A stretch of DNA of 41,355 bases from NCBI GenBank assembly GCA_944325565.1, contig CALVAT010000009.1, positions 1 through 41,355 on the forward strand, written 5' to 3'. The notes under the pieces are model-generated. The model was not told the origin of the DNA and searched no databases. It was given only the letters and a program-made list of their open reading frames with translations. The stretch is from Candidatus Gastranaerophilales bacterium. Its GTDB lineage: Bacteria; Cyanobacteriota; Vampirovibrionia; Gastranaerophilales; Gastranaerophilaceae. Both the position numbers and the translations under genes were made by a program. Positions 27,838 to 35,549 of the stretch are shown piece after piece (the first letter of the stretch is position 1; every line of letters starts with the position of its first letter).

Positions 27838-28512
27838 CTAATCTACAATCTTTGCCCTTACTGCTTTTACCGCTGCTTCCACTCTGTCGGATACTGATAA
27901 TTTTGATAGTATATTACCGACATGGGCTTTTGCTGTGTGTGTACTAATACACATATCGTGTGCTATTTCTGTATTTGTTTTGCCGTCAACAATTTTTCTA
28001 AGAACTTCAACTTCCCTTTCTGTAAGATTTGTATCGGATGCAACATTGTTGTATAAATTATCAAAATCTGTAGAAATGGGTTTTGGTGCGCTTTGTCTTG
28101 TTGCTTCAGAAACTTTCGGATGAATCCACATAACACCTTTATAAACACTTCTTATTATATTTTGTATTTCCTCAGCTTCAATGTCCTTTAAACAATAAGC
28201 ATTGGCTCCACAGGCCAATGCCGCAACTACTTCGTCTGTTTGTTCATGAGAGGTCAGAATAATGATTTTTGTCGACGGGTATTTATCCTTTAAAATTTTG
28301 GTTGCACACAGCCCGTTCATCCCCGGTAATCCCAAATCCATTATTACTACATCTGACGGTTTATTTTCAAATACCTGTAAAAATTCTTCTGCTGTTTCAA
28401 AATCCCTTATTATTTCTATATCCTTCGCTTTATTGACCATTAGTTTTATAGATTTTCTTATTAGTTGATAATCTTCCACAAGGTAAACAGAAATTTTTTC
28501 ATTTTGTGTCAA
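27838..28512 (-). CDS. NarL/LuxR-family response regulator, partner of the membrane kinase
   Basis: 224 residues from TTG with AAGGAG about nine bases upstream. REC at 7-122 with Glu13/Asp14, phosphoacceptor Asp59 (IMDLGLPGMNG), Thr87 and Lys109; LuxR HTH at 161-222 with LTEREVEVLRKIVDGKTNTEIAHDM. It is first in the operon, before its kinase, and lies divergent to the LTxxQ protein, whose gene is a likely target. Domain spacing and linker match the regulator at 11131. Confidence 0.92.
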   Translation of the reverse strand: MTQNEKISVYLVEDYQLIRKSIKLMVNKAKDIEIIRDFETAEEFLQVFENKPSDVVIMDLGLPGMNGLCATKILKDKYPSTKIIILTSHEQTDEVVAALACGANAYCLKDIEAEEIQNIIRSVYKGVMWIHPKVSEATRQSAPKPISTDFDNLYNNVASDTNLTEREVEVLRKIVDGKTNTEIAHDMCISTHTAKAHVGNILSKLSVSDRVEAAVKAVRAKIVD

Positions 28513-28626
28513 TTTTTTATACTCCTTTTTTGGACATTGATATTTTATTTTTGCCTTTCACAAAATTTTATTAACAAAATAATTGTGTATTAACTACACT
28601 TATTATCCCTTTTTTTAAGTTTGTAG

Positions 28627-28650
28627 TATTACATTCGTGTAATATTTTTT
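28627..28650. promoter_or_regulatory. Hairpin/palindrome TATTACA-TTCG-TGTAATA followed by T6
   Basis: A 7-bp perfect inverted repeat (28627-28633 / 28638-28644) with a TTCG centre, directly followed by TTTTTT at 28645-28650. On the + strand it looks like a tiny terminator with a stable UUCG loop, yet no gene points into it; as DNA it could be an operator in the shared region between the regulator and LTxxQ genes. Confidence 0.5.
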
Positions 28651-28705
28651 ACAACTTTAGGGCTATTGACAGTTTAAAAAAGATAATTACACTGGTTATA
28701 AGTGG

Positions 28706-28757
28706 TTTTAATTAATTTATTTTTTAAATTTTAAAATTCTTAATAAATTAATTAAAA
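28706..28757. repeat. 16-bp perfect inverted repeat ahead of the LTxxQ gene
   Basis: TTTTAATTAATTTATT (28706-28721) and AATAAATTAATTAAAA (28742-28757) are exact reverse complements separated by 20 bases that contain a further palindrome, AATTTTAAAATT. It ends about 30 bases before the start codon. The SD AAGGAG lies outside it. A weak promoter may precede it (extended -10 TGGTTATAA near 28693-28701; TTGACA at 28666-28671). Confidence 0.6.
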
Positions 28758-28786
28758 TGTCTAAGAATTAGTACAAGGAGAATTAC

Positions 28787-29497
28787 ATGAAAAAGACACT
28801 ATTAACATCTGTAATGCTTGCCGCAGCTGTTTTCACTTTTTGTGCAGTAAGTACTACCCCTGCAAATGCAACATGCCCTGCAAAAACTGAATGCGTTCAG
28901 CAACAACCAATGGAACATCATCCTGAAAGATGTATGAAACCTATGTCACCAGAAGAGCATGCTAAAATGAGGGAAGCTAAAAAAGCTGAATTCGAAGCAA
29001 GATTGAATCTTACTGATGAACAAAAAACTAAAATAGAAGAACTGAAAGCAGCAGAAAGCAAATCTTTGAAATCATGCAGAGCTAAAATCAAAAAGGAACA
29101 GGAAAAATTAGATAAACTTGTTTCTCAAGAAATGGAAACAAGAGCAGAAAATGTGAAAAAGTTCGAAGCTATATTAACTGAGGAACAAAAAGCTGAACTT
29201 AAAAAGATGCATGAAGAAATGATGGCTGAAAAAGCAAAATTCGTTCCTTGCTCTTGTGATTGCGGATGTCCGGAATGTGCAAAACATCACGAAGAAATGA
29301 AAGGCCCTCATAAAGGACCTAGAGGCCCGCATCATGCCCCGCAAGGTCCTGAAGTTGGTCCTCAAGGGCCGCATCATGGTCCGCAAGGCCCGGAATTGAA
29401 AGCTCCTGAAGCTGAAGTACCTGCTGTAACAGGTGAACAAAAATCTGCAGAAATACCGGCAACAGATAAGACTGAAAACGCAGCTTCTGAAAAGTAG
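28787..29497 (+). CDS. Periplasmic LTxxQ protein (Spy/CpxP-like) with Cys and His/Pro-rich tail
   Basis: 236 residues. Signal peptide to about 27 (ANA). Two LTxxQ motifs, LTDEQ at 75-79 and LTEEQ at 130-134, sit on long charged helices, the pattern of the Spy/CpxP chaperone-sensor family, which bind unfolded periplasmic proteins or restrain a sensor kinase. After them come a Cys cluster CSCDCGCPEC (155-164) and a GPx/GPHHxPQ repeat tail (173-203) rich in His, plausible metal ligands. The gene is divergent from the two-component pair at 26173-28512, as cpxP is from cpxRA. AAGGAG precedes the start. Function is inferred from family and position. Confidence 0.8.
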   Translation: MKKTLLTSVMLAAAVFTFCAVSTTPANATCPAKTECVQQQPMEHHPERCMKPMSPEEHAKMREAKKAEFEARLNLTDEQKTKIEELKAAESKSLKSCRAKIKKEQEKLDKLVSQEMETRAENVKKFEAILTEEQKAELKKMHEEMMAEKAKFVPCSCDCGCPECAKHHEEMKGPHKGPRGPHHAPQGPEVGPQGPHHGPQGPELKAPEAEVPAVTGEQKSAEIPATDKTENAASEK

Positions 29498-29520
29498 TTA
29501 ATTGATATTTACACAGACTA

Positions 29521-29559
29521 AAAGAGCGATAACATTATATGATGTTGCCGCTCTTTTTG
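29521..29559 (+). terminator. Terminator of the LTxxQ gene
   Basis: AAAAGAGCG pairs with CGCTCTTTT around an inner AACAT/ATGTT helix, ending in a T-run, 24 bases after the stop. Confidence 0.8.
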
Positions 29560-29587
29560 TTTAGCTATATTGATTGTTTAAGATAAT

Positions 29588-30766
29588 TTATTTAGCCATT
29601 CTATAGCTTATACCTGCGCGTTTCATTCGTCTTAATGCTTCTTGTATTTGCTCAACTGGCTTTGTTAAAGCAATACGGAAGAAACCTTCGCCGCATTTGC
29701 CGTAGCCGTTTCCTGGCGGAACAACTACATGTGCTTTTTCAAGCATTACTGTAACGAATTCTTCAGATGTGAATCCTTCTGGAACAGGGAGCCACAGATA
29801 GAAGGTAGCTTTAGACGGTTCAACCTTCCATCCAAGATCTCTCAAGCCTTCTTCCATAACTTCTTTACGTTCTTTGTACATCTGGTTAAGTTTGTCTATT
29901 TGTTCTTGAGGGGCGTTATATGCCTGAATAGCAGCTTCTTGAATAGCTTTAAATGTGCCGGAATCAATATTGTTTTTGATAGTACCGAGTGCTTTAATAG
30001 CTTTTGCATTACCGCAGCAGAATCCTACTCTCCATCCTGTCATGTTATAGGATTTTGAGTGAGAATAAAACTCGATTGCACAGTCCATTGCTCCTTCAAC
30101 CTGCAGTACCGATGGTGCTTTGTATCCGTCATAGGTCATTTCAGAGTATGCCATATCAGAACACAGCAGGATATCGTATTTTTTACAAAAATCAACAGCT
30201 TTTTTATAAAAATCTAAATCCGCAACAGCAGCAGTTGGATTGTTGGGATAGTTTAAGAACATTAATTTTGATTTTTTTGCAATTTCTTCTGGGATTGCAT
30301 CAAAATCAGGTAAAAATTTATTTTCGGCTGTTAATGGCATAGAATATGGTGTCCCGCCGGCAAAAATAGTTGCGTTTTTGTAAACAGGATACCCTGGATC
30401 AGGAACAAGCGTATAATCTCCGTCATCAACAAATGCAAAGAAAACATGAGCAATAGCTTCTTTTGAACCTATGTTGCAGAGCATTTCTGTATCAGGGTTC
30501 AACTCAACTCCGAAACGTTTTTTCATCCATTCGCAAGATGCTTTGCGAAATTCGGCAGTACCGTTATAAGGCGGATAATCATGGTTTTTCGGATTATCAA
30601 TAGCTTTGTGCATAGCTTCTACAACGGTGGGGATTGTAGGTGTATCAGGGTCGCCGATACCCAAAGAAATTATATCGTGCCCTTTTGCTTTTGCTTCGGC
30701 TATTTTTCTGTCTATTTCCGCAAACAAATACGGAGGAATTTTATCCAATCTCTGTGATGTTCTCAT
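29588..30766 (-). CDS. dapL: LL-diaminopimelate aminotransferase
   Basis: 392 residues of the DapL branch of fold-type I PLP enzymes, converting tetrahydrodipicolinate with glutamate directly to LL-diaminopimelate for mDAP and lysine. Typical segments: N-terminal RLDKIPPYLFAEIDRK, GIGDPDTPT (36-44), YPPYNGTAEFR (64-74), NYPNNPT (172-178), Asp204/Tyr207 and Schiff-base Lys238 in SHSKSYNMTGWR. The route is common in Cyanobacteria, Chlamydiae and plants. GGAG precedes the start; an extended -10 promoter lies about 40 bases upstream. Confidence 0.92.
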   Translation of the reverse strand: MRTSQRLDKIPPYLFAEIDRKIAEAKAKGHDIISLGIGDPDTPTIPTVVEAMHKAIDNPKNHDYPPYNGTAEFRKASCEWMKKRFGVELNPDTEMLCNIGSKEAIAHVFFAFVDDGDYTLVPDPGYPVYKNATIFAGGTPYSMPLTAENKFLPDFDAIPEEIAKKSKLMFLNYPNNPTAAVADLDFYKKAVDFCKKYDILLCSDMAYSEMTYDGYKAPSVLQVEGAMDCAIEFYSHSKSYNMTGWRVGFCCGNAKAIKALGTIKNNIDSGTFKAIQEAAIQAYNAPQEQIDKLNQMYKERKEVMEEGLRDLGWKVEPSKATFYLWLPVPEGFTSEEFVTVMLEKAHVVVPPGNGYGKCGEGFFRIALTKPVEQIQEALRRMKRAGISYRMAK

Positions 30767-30806
30767 ACTAACTCTCCTATTGCAATCAAAATCTTTTGTT
30801 CAAATA

Positions 30807-30815
30807 ATTATAGCA
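30807..30815 (-). promoter_or_regulatory. Extended -10 promoter element for dapL
   Basis: On the minus strand the sequence reads TGCTATAAT, a perfect extended -10 (TGn plus TATAAT), 41 bases before the dapL start. No convincing -35 lies 17-18 bases above it, as is usual for extended -10 promoters. Confidence 0.65.
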
Positions 30816-30848
30816 TACAAAACAAACGTTCATATAATTGGAACAAAA

Positions 30849-31178
30849 TTATTTGTAAAACACTTTACAATTTCCTTCTCTATGAGCCTGTTGAGCTATT
30901 TTTTTATTCTTTACACAGGACTCATAGGCCCTATTAAATAGGGGATAAAGTCTTCTGCAAGTCTCAGCGTCAGACTTACAGTCATAGACATTATCACAAT
31001 CAGATATTGGGCCTTCTATAACATCAGCGCTCCAGGTATAATTTGCATTAATACGGCGGGCCCCATTAAGTGGCATTTGTACCTTACATTTGTAATACTT
31101 TGCTGCGAATACTTGATTCCAATTGAAGCTTGTAACAAATAAACAAATAATTAGAAAAGCAATCTTTTTTATAGGCAT
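30849..31178 (-). CDS. Small secreted six-cysteine protein
   Basis: 109 residues: signal peptide (PIKKIAFLIICLFVTSF, cleavage near VFA at 25) and a mature part of about 84 residues with six Cys, which could give three disulfides (SDCDN, YDCKS, ETCRR, ESCVK, GNCKV, YKCK). The start follows the MFS gene by nine bases with AGGAA in between, so it is probably co-transcribed. No family is recognised. Confidence 0.7.
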   Translation of the reverse strand: MPIKKIAFLIICLFVTSFNWNQVFAAKYYKCKVQMPLNGARRINANYTWSADVIEGPISDCDNVYDCKSDAETCRRLYPLFNRAYESCVKNKKIAQQAHREGNCKVFYK

Positions 31179-31187
31179 ATTAAATTC

Positions 31188-32642
31188 CTATGCTGTTTTT
31201 TTTAAACACATTGGCAGACATATTGCTGCACATATTAATGCGGACAATCCCCAGAATAATAAAGCTCCGTTCCATCCGAATTTGTCAACCACCATGCCGG
31301 TCCCGAGTCCGGAGAGCATAGCACCGACATAACCGAATGTTCCGGTAAAGCCTGTTACTGCTGATGCTACTTTCTTAGAGCTTGATTCTATAGCGCAAAC
31401 GCCGCCTATAAGCATTTGAGGCCCGTAAGTAAAGAAACCGGAAAATCCAATTAATAAAATATCAATTACGCCCGAACCGTTGATTTTAAATACATCGACA
31501 AGCTCTTTGCCTGTTATAGCTAAAAATGCGCTGTCAATAAAGTTTGTGCCTGTTCCGTTAAAGTATAATCCGGTCATACATACTATTACACCGATTAAAA
31601 ATATAACATTAATAGGGGCTCTTGCTCCTTTGAATACTTTATCGGAAATAACTCCGGCAGAAATTGTACCGAAAAAGCCAAATAAAGGCAGACAGGCAAG
31701 TTTCATTGATGCAAGCTCAAGAGAGTTGTCTTTAGCTTCTACAAGGTATTTAATAATCCAGTCTTCAGTACCGAATCTGATTACATAAACAAATACATAA
31801 GCCATCGCAAGCGCCCAGACAGCTTTATTGGTTAAAACATTTTTAATAAGAATCTGGATATATGTCGTTCCGTCATCTTGAGCTTCTGTTTTTGCTGTTT
31901 CTTTGACTTTTTCAGGTTCTCTGTATTCTTCTACATCCGGCAAACCAATAGACTGTGGTTTATCTCTTAAACGGTTAAATAACCAGAATGCAATCAATAT
32001 AGCCAGCGTACCCGGAATGTAAAAAGCCGCCTGCCAGCCAAATTTTGCAATTACAAAACCTGATAAAATTACAGCAAGGAATGTGCCTGTCTGGTGAGAA
32101 GTTGACCACATAGCCCATTTTGTAGCTCTTTCCGAGTTAGAAAACCAGTATGTCAGGCTTTTGGCAACAGGAGGAAATCCCATTGACTGAAACCATCCGT
32201 TGCATCCCCAGAAAAACGCAAGCACCCATAGCAGAATAGTTGCACTCGGCAATCCGAAGAAAGTGAATTTTCCGGGAGTAAATACAAAAAAGCTTAATGC
32301 AAAGCAAATATTAGCCAAACCTGCCAGTATCAAACCTGTAGGCAAAAATTTTCTTACATCGGAGCGGTCTGCTATCATGCCGTTAACAAATTTTCCAATA
32401 GCGTATGTGAAATATAAAGAGCTGCCTATAATACCGAGTTCAAGGTTAGAATAACCCAGCTCCTTGCTCATTGACGGCAGCGCAGCTGCAATATTCTTTT
32501 TACAAAGATAAAACATTGCATAACCGATGAAACAAGAATAAAACATTCTCCATCTAAAATGAGAATATGTTTTATCAATTTTTTCTTTATCACCAATTGG
32601 CTCAGCATTAGCCGGCTCTTTAAAAAATTCTAATAAACCCAT
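31188..32642 (-). CDS. MFS transporter, organophosphate:Pi antiporter family (GlpT/UhpC-like)
   Basis: 484 residues with about 12 transmembrane helices. The N-terminal pattern RWRMFYSCFIGYAMFYLCKKN and C-terminal GFFTYGPQMLIGG...ATTGF-like block are the features of OPA family members, which exchange phosphate for glycerol-3-phosphate or sugar phosphates; UhpC members act as sensors. The loop between helices 6 and 7 is charged. Residue-level substrate assignment is not possible. GAGAG lies upstream of the ATG. A divergent ion transporter starts 109 bases away. Confidence 0.85.
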   Translation of the reverse strand: MGLLEFFKEPANAEPIGDKEKIDKTYSHFRWRMFYSCFIGYAMFYLCKKNIAAALPSMSKELGYSNLELGIIGSSLYFTYAIGKFVNGMIADRSDVRKFLPTGLILAGLANICFALSFFVFTPGKFTFFGLPSATILLWVLAFFWGCNGWFQSMGFPPVAKSLTYWFSNSERATKWAMWSTSHQTGTFLAVILSGFVIAKFGWQAAFYIPGTLAILIAFWLFNRLRDKPQSIGLPDVEEYREPEKVKETAKTEAQDDGTTYIQILIKNVLTNKAVWALAMAYVFVYVIRFGTEDWIIKYLVEAKDNSLELASMKLACLPLFGFFGTISAGVISDKVFKGARAPINVIFLIGVIVCMTGLYFNGTGTNFIDSAFLAITGKELVDVFKINGSGVIDILLIGFSGFFTYGPQMLIGGVCAIESSSKKVASAVTGFTGTFGYVGAMLSGLGTGMVVDKFGWNGALLFWGLSALICAAICLPMCLKKTA

Positions 32643-32751
32643 ACTTTCCGCTCTCTTTTTAACTTGTTATTAAATTATTGCAAAAACATGGTGCGAACAC
32701 AAATCTATGAATTATTATGCTAAAATTAATAAATAATTTAAGGGAGGATTT

Positions 32752-34095
32752 ATGGAAACAATTGTAAATTATATACAAAGTCACGCATTGATGTTTTCAA
32801 GCACAATTTTGATTGTTGCATATATATTTATTGCATGGGAAAAGATATCAAAGGTTACTGTAGCTATGCTCGGGGCTGCTTTAACTCTTATACTCGGGCT
32901 TCTTGCTCAATCAAAAGGGCATGACACAATTGATCCTCATTATTTTATAAATTTTGTTGATTTTAATGTAATTTTCCTTTTAATAAGTATGATGATTATA
33001 GTCGGAATCGCAAGTAAAAGCGGTATTTTTACCTGGATAGCTAATTCTCTTTTAAAAAAGACAAAAGGACATCCGACTAAAATCTTAATCACATTAGGTT
33101 GCTTTACTGCCTTTGCTTCAGCTTTTTTGGATAACGTTACAACTGTTATCCTTGTCGTTCCCGTTACTTTTTTGATAGCAAAGAAACTGGATATTAATCC
33201 GATACCTTATTTGATAACAGAAATTCTTGCTTCAAACATAGGTGGTACAGCTACGCTTATCGGCGACCCGCCTAATATTATTATAGGCAGCAAGGCAGGG
33301 TTTACTTTTATGACATTCCTGCTTGAACTTACAGATATTGTATGCTTGATTTTTGCTGTAACAATGTTTATTCTGTGGCTGTGCTTTAGAAAAGATCTTG
33401 TAGCAACAAAAGAAAAAATGGATGCGGTAGCAGAACTCGATAACTCGCAAACTATAACTGATAAAGCTCTTGCAATACGTTCTTCGGTTATTCTTCTGCT
33501 TGTTATACTGGGATTTATTTTGCATGATGTAATCCATCTCGAGTCTTATGTCATAGCGCTCGCTGGAGCAAGCTTTTTGATGATTTTCGAAGAGCCTAAA
33601 CAAATACTGGAAGGTGTTGAATGGAATACAATATTTTTCTTTATAGGACTTTTTATAATAATAGGCGGTTTTGAGGCTGCGGGCGGAATTTCAATAATGG
33701 CAAAATGGATTCTTGATGTTACAAATGGAAATGAATCTGCAGCTGCCATGTTGATTTTGTGGGCATCCGGTATTTTGTCCGGTATTGTCGACAATATCCC
33801 TTATACGGCTACTATGGCGCCCATGATATATCAAATACAACTCGTTGAGGGGGCTCAGTATGCTCATCCTCTTTGGTGGTGTTTGTCTTTAGGGGCTTGT
33901 CTAGGGGGGAACATGACTATAATAGGCGCTGCTGCGAACGTAATCGTTTCAGAAACTGCTGCTGCTTACGGCAAGCCTATTTCTTTTATGAAATATTTAA
34001 AATACGGTGCCAGTATAACTTTTGTATCTCTGTTAATGAGCTCTGCGTACATATATTTTAGATTTTTATTACCGGCTGCGCACGCCGCACAGTAG
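32752..34095 (+). CDS. ArsB/NhaD-SLC13 superfamily ion transporter
   Basis: 447 residues, about 11 transmembrane helices. Family marks: FNVIFLLISMMIIVGIASKSG, the re-entrant motif ASAFLDNVTTVILVVPV (SAFLDN), SNIGGTATLIGDPPNIIIGS and the second-half equivalent GIVDNIPYTATMAPM with GGNMTIIGAAANVIV. These are the inverted-repeat halves of the ion-transporter (IT) superfamily that includes ArsB, the P protein and NhaD. The ion (arsenite, Na+, dicarboxylate) is not decidable; no ars genes accompany it. GGGAGG precedes the ATG, and an extended -10 TGCTAAAAT lies further upstream. Confidence 0.85.
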   Translation: METIVNYIQSHALMFSSTILIVAYIFIAWEKISKVTVAMLGAALTLILGLLAQSKGHDTIDPHYFINFVDFNVIFLLISMMIIVGIASKSGIFTWIANSLLKKTKGHPTKILITLGCFTAFASAFLDNVTTVILVVPVTFLIAKKLDINPIPYLITEILASNIGGTATLIGDPPNIIIGSKAGFTFMTFLLELTDIVCLIFAVTMFILWLCFRKDLVATKEKMDAVAELDNSQTITDKALAIRSSVILLLVILGFILHDVIHLESYVIALAGASFLMIFEEPKQILEGVEWNTIFFFIGLFIIIGGFEAAGGISIMAKWILDVTNGNESAAAMLILWASGILSGIVDNIPYTATMAPMIYQIQLVEGAQYAHPLWWCLSLGACLGGNMTIIGAAANVIVSETAAAYGKPISFMKYLKYGASITFVSLLMSSAYIYFRFLLPAAHAAQ

Positions 34096-34198
34096 AAATT
34101 GAGTCAGTTTCTTTTTAAGAAATTTACAATTTTAACAATTTTATATATTTTTTATGCAATCAATTTGTTTTTCTGATAGAATATCAGACGAGGTAATT

Positions 34199-34555
34199 AT
34201 GCAAATTGAATTTTTGTACTCTAAAATACACAGAGCCACGGTTACGGACGCTAATTTAGAATATGTCGGTTCAATTACAATTGATGAAGAACTGATGGAA
34301 GCGGCCAATCTATTGGAAGGTATGAAGGTTGATATCCTTGATGTTAACAATGGAGAGCGCTTCCAAACTTATGTTATCAAAGGTAAACGTGGCAATCGAG
34401 ATATTTGCCTCAACGGGGCGGCCGCCAGAAAGGTTGCGGTAGGTGACAAGGTGATTATTGTTTCTTATGCAATGATGACACTCGAAGAAAAGGCAGGATT
34501 CGTTCCGACAGTCGTAATGGTTGATGAAAAAAACAATATTGTTAAAAAAGTTTGA
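34199..34555 (+). CDS. panD: Aspartate 1-decarboxylase
   Basis: 118 residues from the ATG at 34199, which has GAGG six bases upstream; an in-frame ATG at 34154 adds unneeded residues. With this start the key residues fall on canonical numbers: self-cleavage between Gly24 and Ser25 (YVGSIT) gives the pyruvoyl group, and Arg54 and Tyr58 are conserved. The enzyme makes beta-alanine from aspartate for pantothenate and CoA. No panB or panC is nearby. A terminator follows at once. Confidence 0.95.
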   Translation: MQIEFLYSKIHRATVTDANLEYVGSITIDEELMEAANLLEGMKVDILDVNNGERFQTYVIKGKRGNRDICLNGAAARKVAVGDKVIIVSYAMMTLEEKAGFVPTVVMVDEKNNIVKKV

Positions 34556-34562
34556 ATTAAAT

Positions 34563-34600
34563 AAAAAAACCGGCAAAAAATTTTTTGTTCGGTTTTTATT
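34563..34600 (+). terminator. Terminator after panD
   Basis: AAAAACCG at 34565-34572 pairs with CGGTTTTT at 34590-34597, with an inner AAAAAATTTTTT helix. The next start codon lies only about 12-30 bases past it, so the following gene depends on readthrough or on a promoter inside this segment. Confidence 0.75.
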
Positions 34601-34611
34601 TTAACAAAACG

Positions 34612-35517
34612 ATGCAAAGGAATTCCAAATTGCAAAACACTGTATCACAAGATTTTATATCTTCTCCCCAAAAACAACTGCCGCTGAATACGAAACAGCA
34701 GGATAAAATTCTTCTTCATTATATTGAAAAGAGATTAAATAAAATTTTCTTTGATGAGGTTAACTCATCTGAATCCATTTTTAAAAAAGTGAGCAATAAT
34801 GCTATTTATAAAATGGCTCTGTTTTTGTCTGGAAATATTAAACGCTCCTGTTCAATTGGTATTGCAGGAGAAACGGCCAGCGGAAAGTCAACGATAGCTT
34901 ATGATATAATCAGCACAATTCAGGCTTTTGCTGATGAGTATTGTATAAAAGATGTTATTACACGATTGAATACAGACGACTATTATTATGATCGTTCTGA
35001 AATGGTTAAAAAAGCCGGAAGTTTTGCAGAGTTCGCAAAACATTATGACCTTGATGTACCGGAAGCTCTTGAGCTTGAGTTAATGAAAAAACATATCAAG
35101 CAGCTCCTTTTCGGTGACACTGTTTATCTTCCGAAATACGATATGTCGGGTACAGCAATAAGAAAAGATAATGTTACAAAGGCTGTTCCTTCCAAGGTAA
35201 TAATTTCAGAAGGATTGTTTACTCTGACAGAAAAAGTTGTGGATGCATTTGATTTTAAAATTTATGTTGATGTTTCTCATCAGGTGCAAAAATCAAGATT
35301 CTATGAAAGAGCGCAGGCCAGAGGGCTGGGTGATTCGGCCGATGAAGTTTACGAAAACGCTTCTTCAAAGGCCAAAATACATATTCATCCAACTGCAATG
35401 AAAGCTGATATTATTCTTTCAGGTGAAGCTGATAGAGCAGCTTACAAAAGGTTTATTAACAGGATTCTGGCTCTTGTTGAAGAAGTTTATTTTAAAGATA
35501 TAATTTTGCCACGATAA
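34612..35517 (+). CDS. Uridine kinase / phosphoribulokinase-family P-loop kinase
   Basis: Walker A GETASGKST at about 86-94 (from the ATG at 34612), the acidic block LNTDDYYYDRSE, PKYDMS with the substrate-binding pattern and IISEGLFTL as Walker B-like segment fit the uridine kinase/phosphoribulokinase fold. The first 70 residues are a helical extension beyond a core Udk of about 210 residues. The start is uncertain: ATG at 34612 has no Shine-Dalgarno, whereas TTG at 34630 has AAGGA eight bases before it. It probably phosphorylates uridine/cytidine, but family members use other small alcohols too. It leads a run with nadD and yqeK. Confidence 0.8.
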   Translation: MQRNSKLQNTVSQDFISSPQKQLPLNTKQQDKILLHYIEKRLNKIFFDEVNSSESIFKKVSNNAIYKMALFLSGNIKRSCSIGIAGETASGKSTIAYDIISTIQAFADEYCIKDVITRLNTDDYYYDRSEMVKKAGSFAEFAKHYDLDVPEALELELMKKHIKQLLFGDTVYLPKYDMSGTAIRKDNVTKAVPSKVIISEGLFTLTEKVVDAFDFKIYVDVSHQVQKSRFYERAQARGLGDSADEVYENASSKAKIHIHPTAMKADIILSGEADRAAYKRFINRILALVEEVYFKDIILPR

Positions 35518-35549
35518 GTCTAAATGGAATACAAGGAGAGTTTTTGTCG

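Noticed and set aside
30606-30941. 111-codon + strand frame across the dapL start
   Set aside because: Overlaps the N terminus of dapL and the end of the six-Cys gene in antisense; no RBS and no domain.
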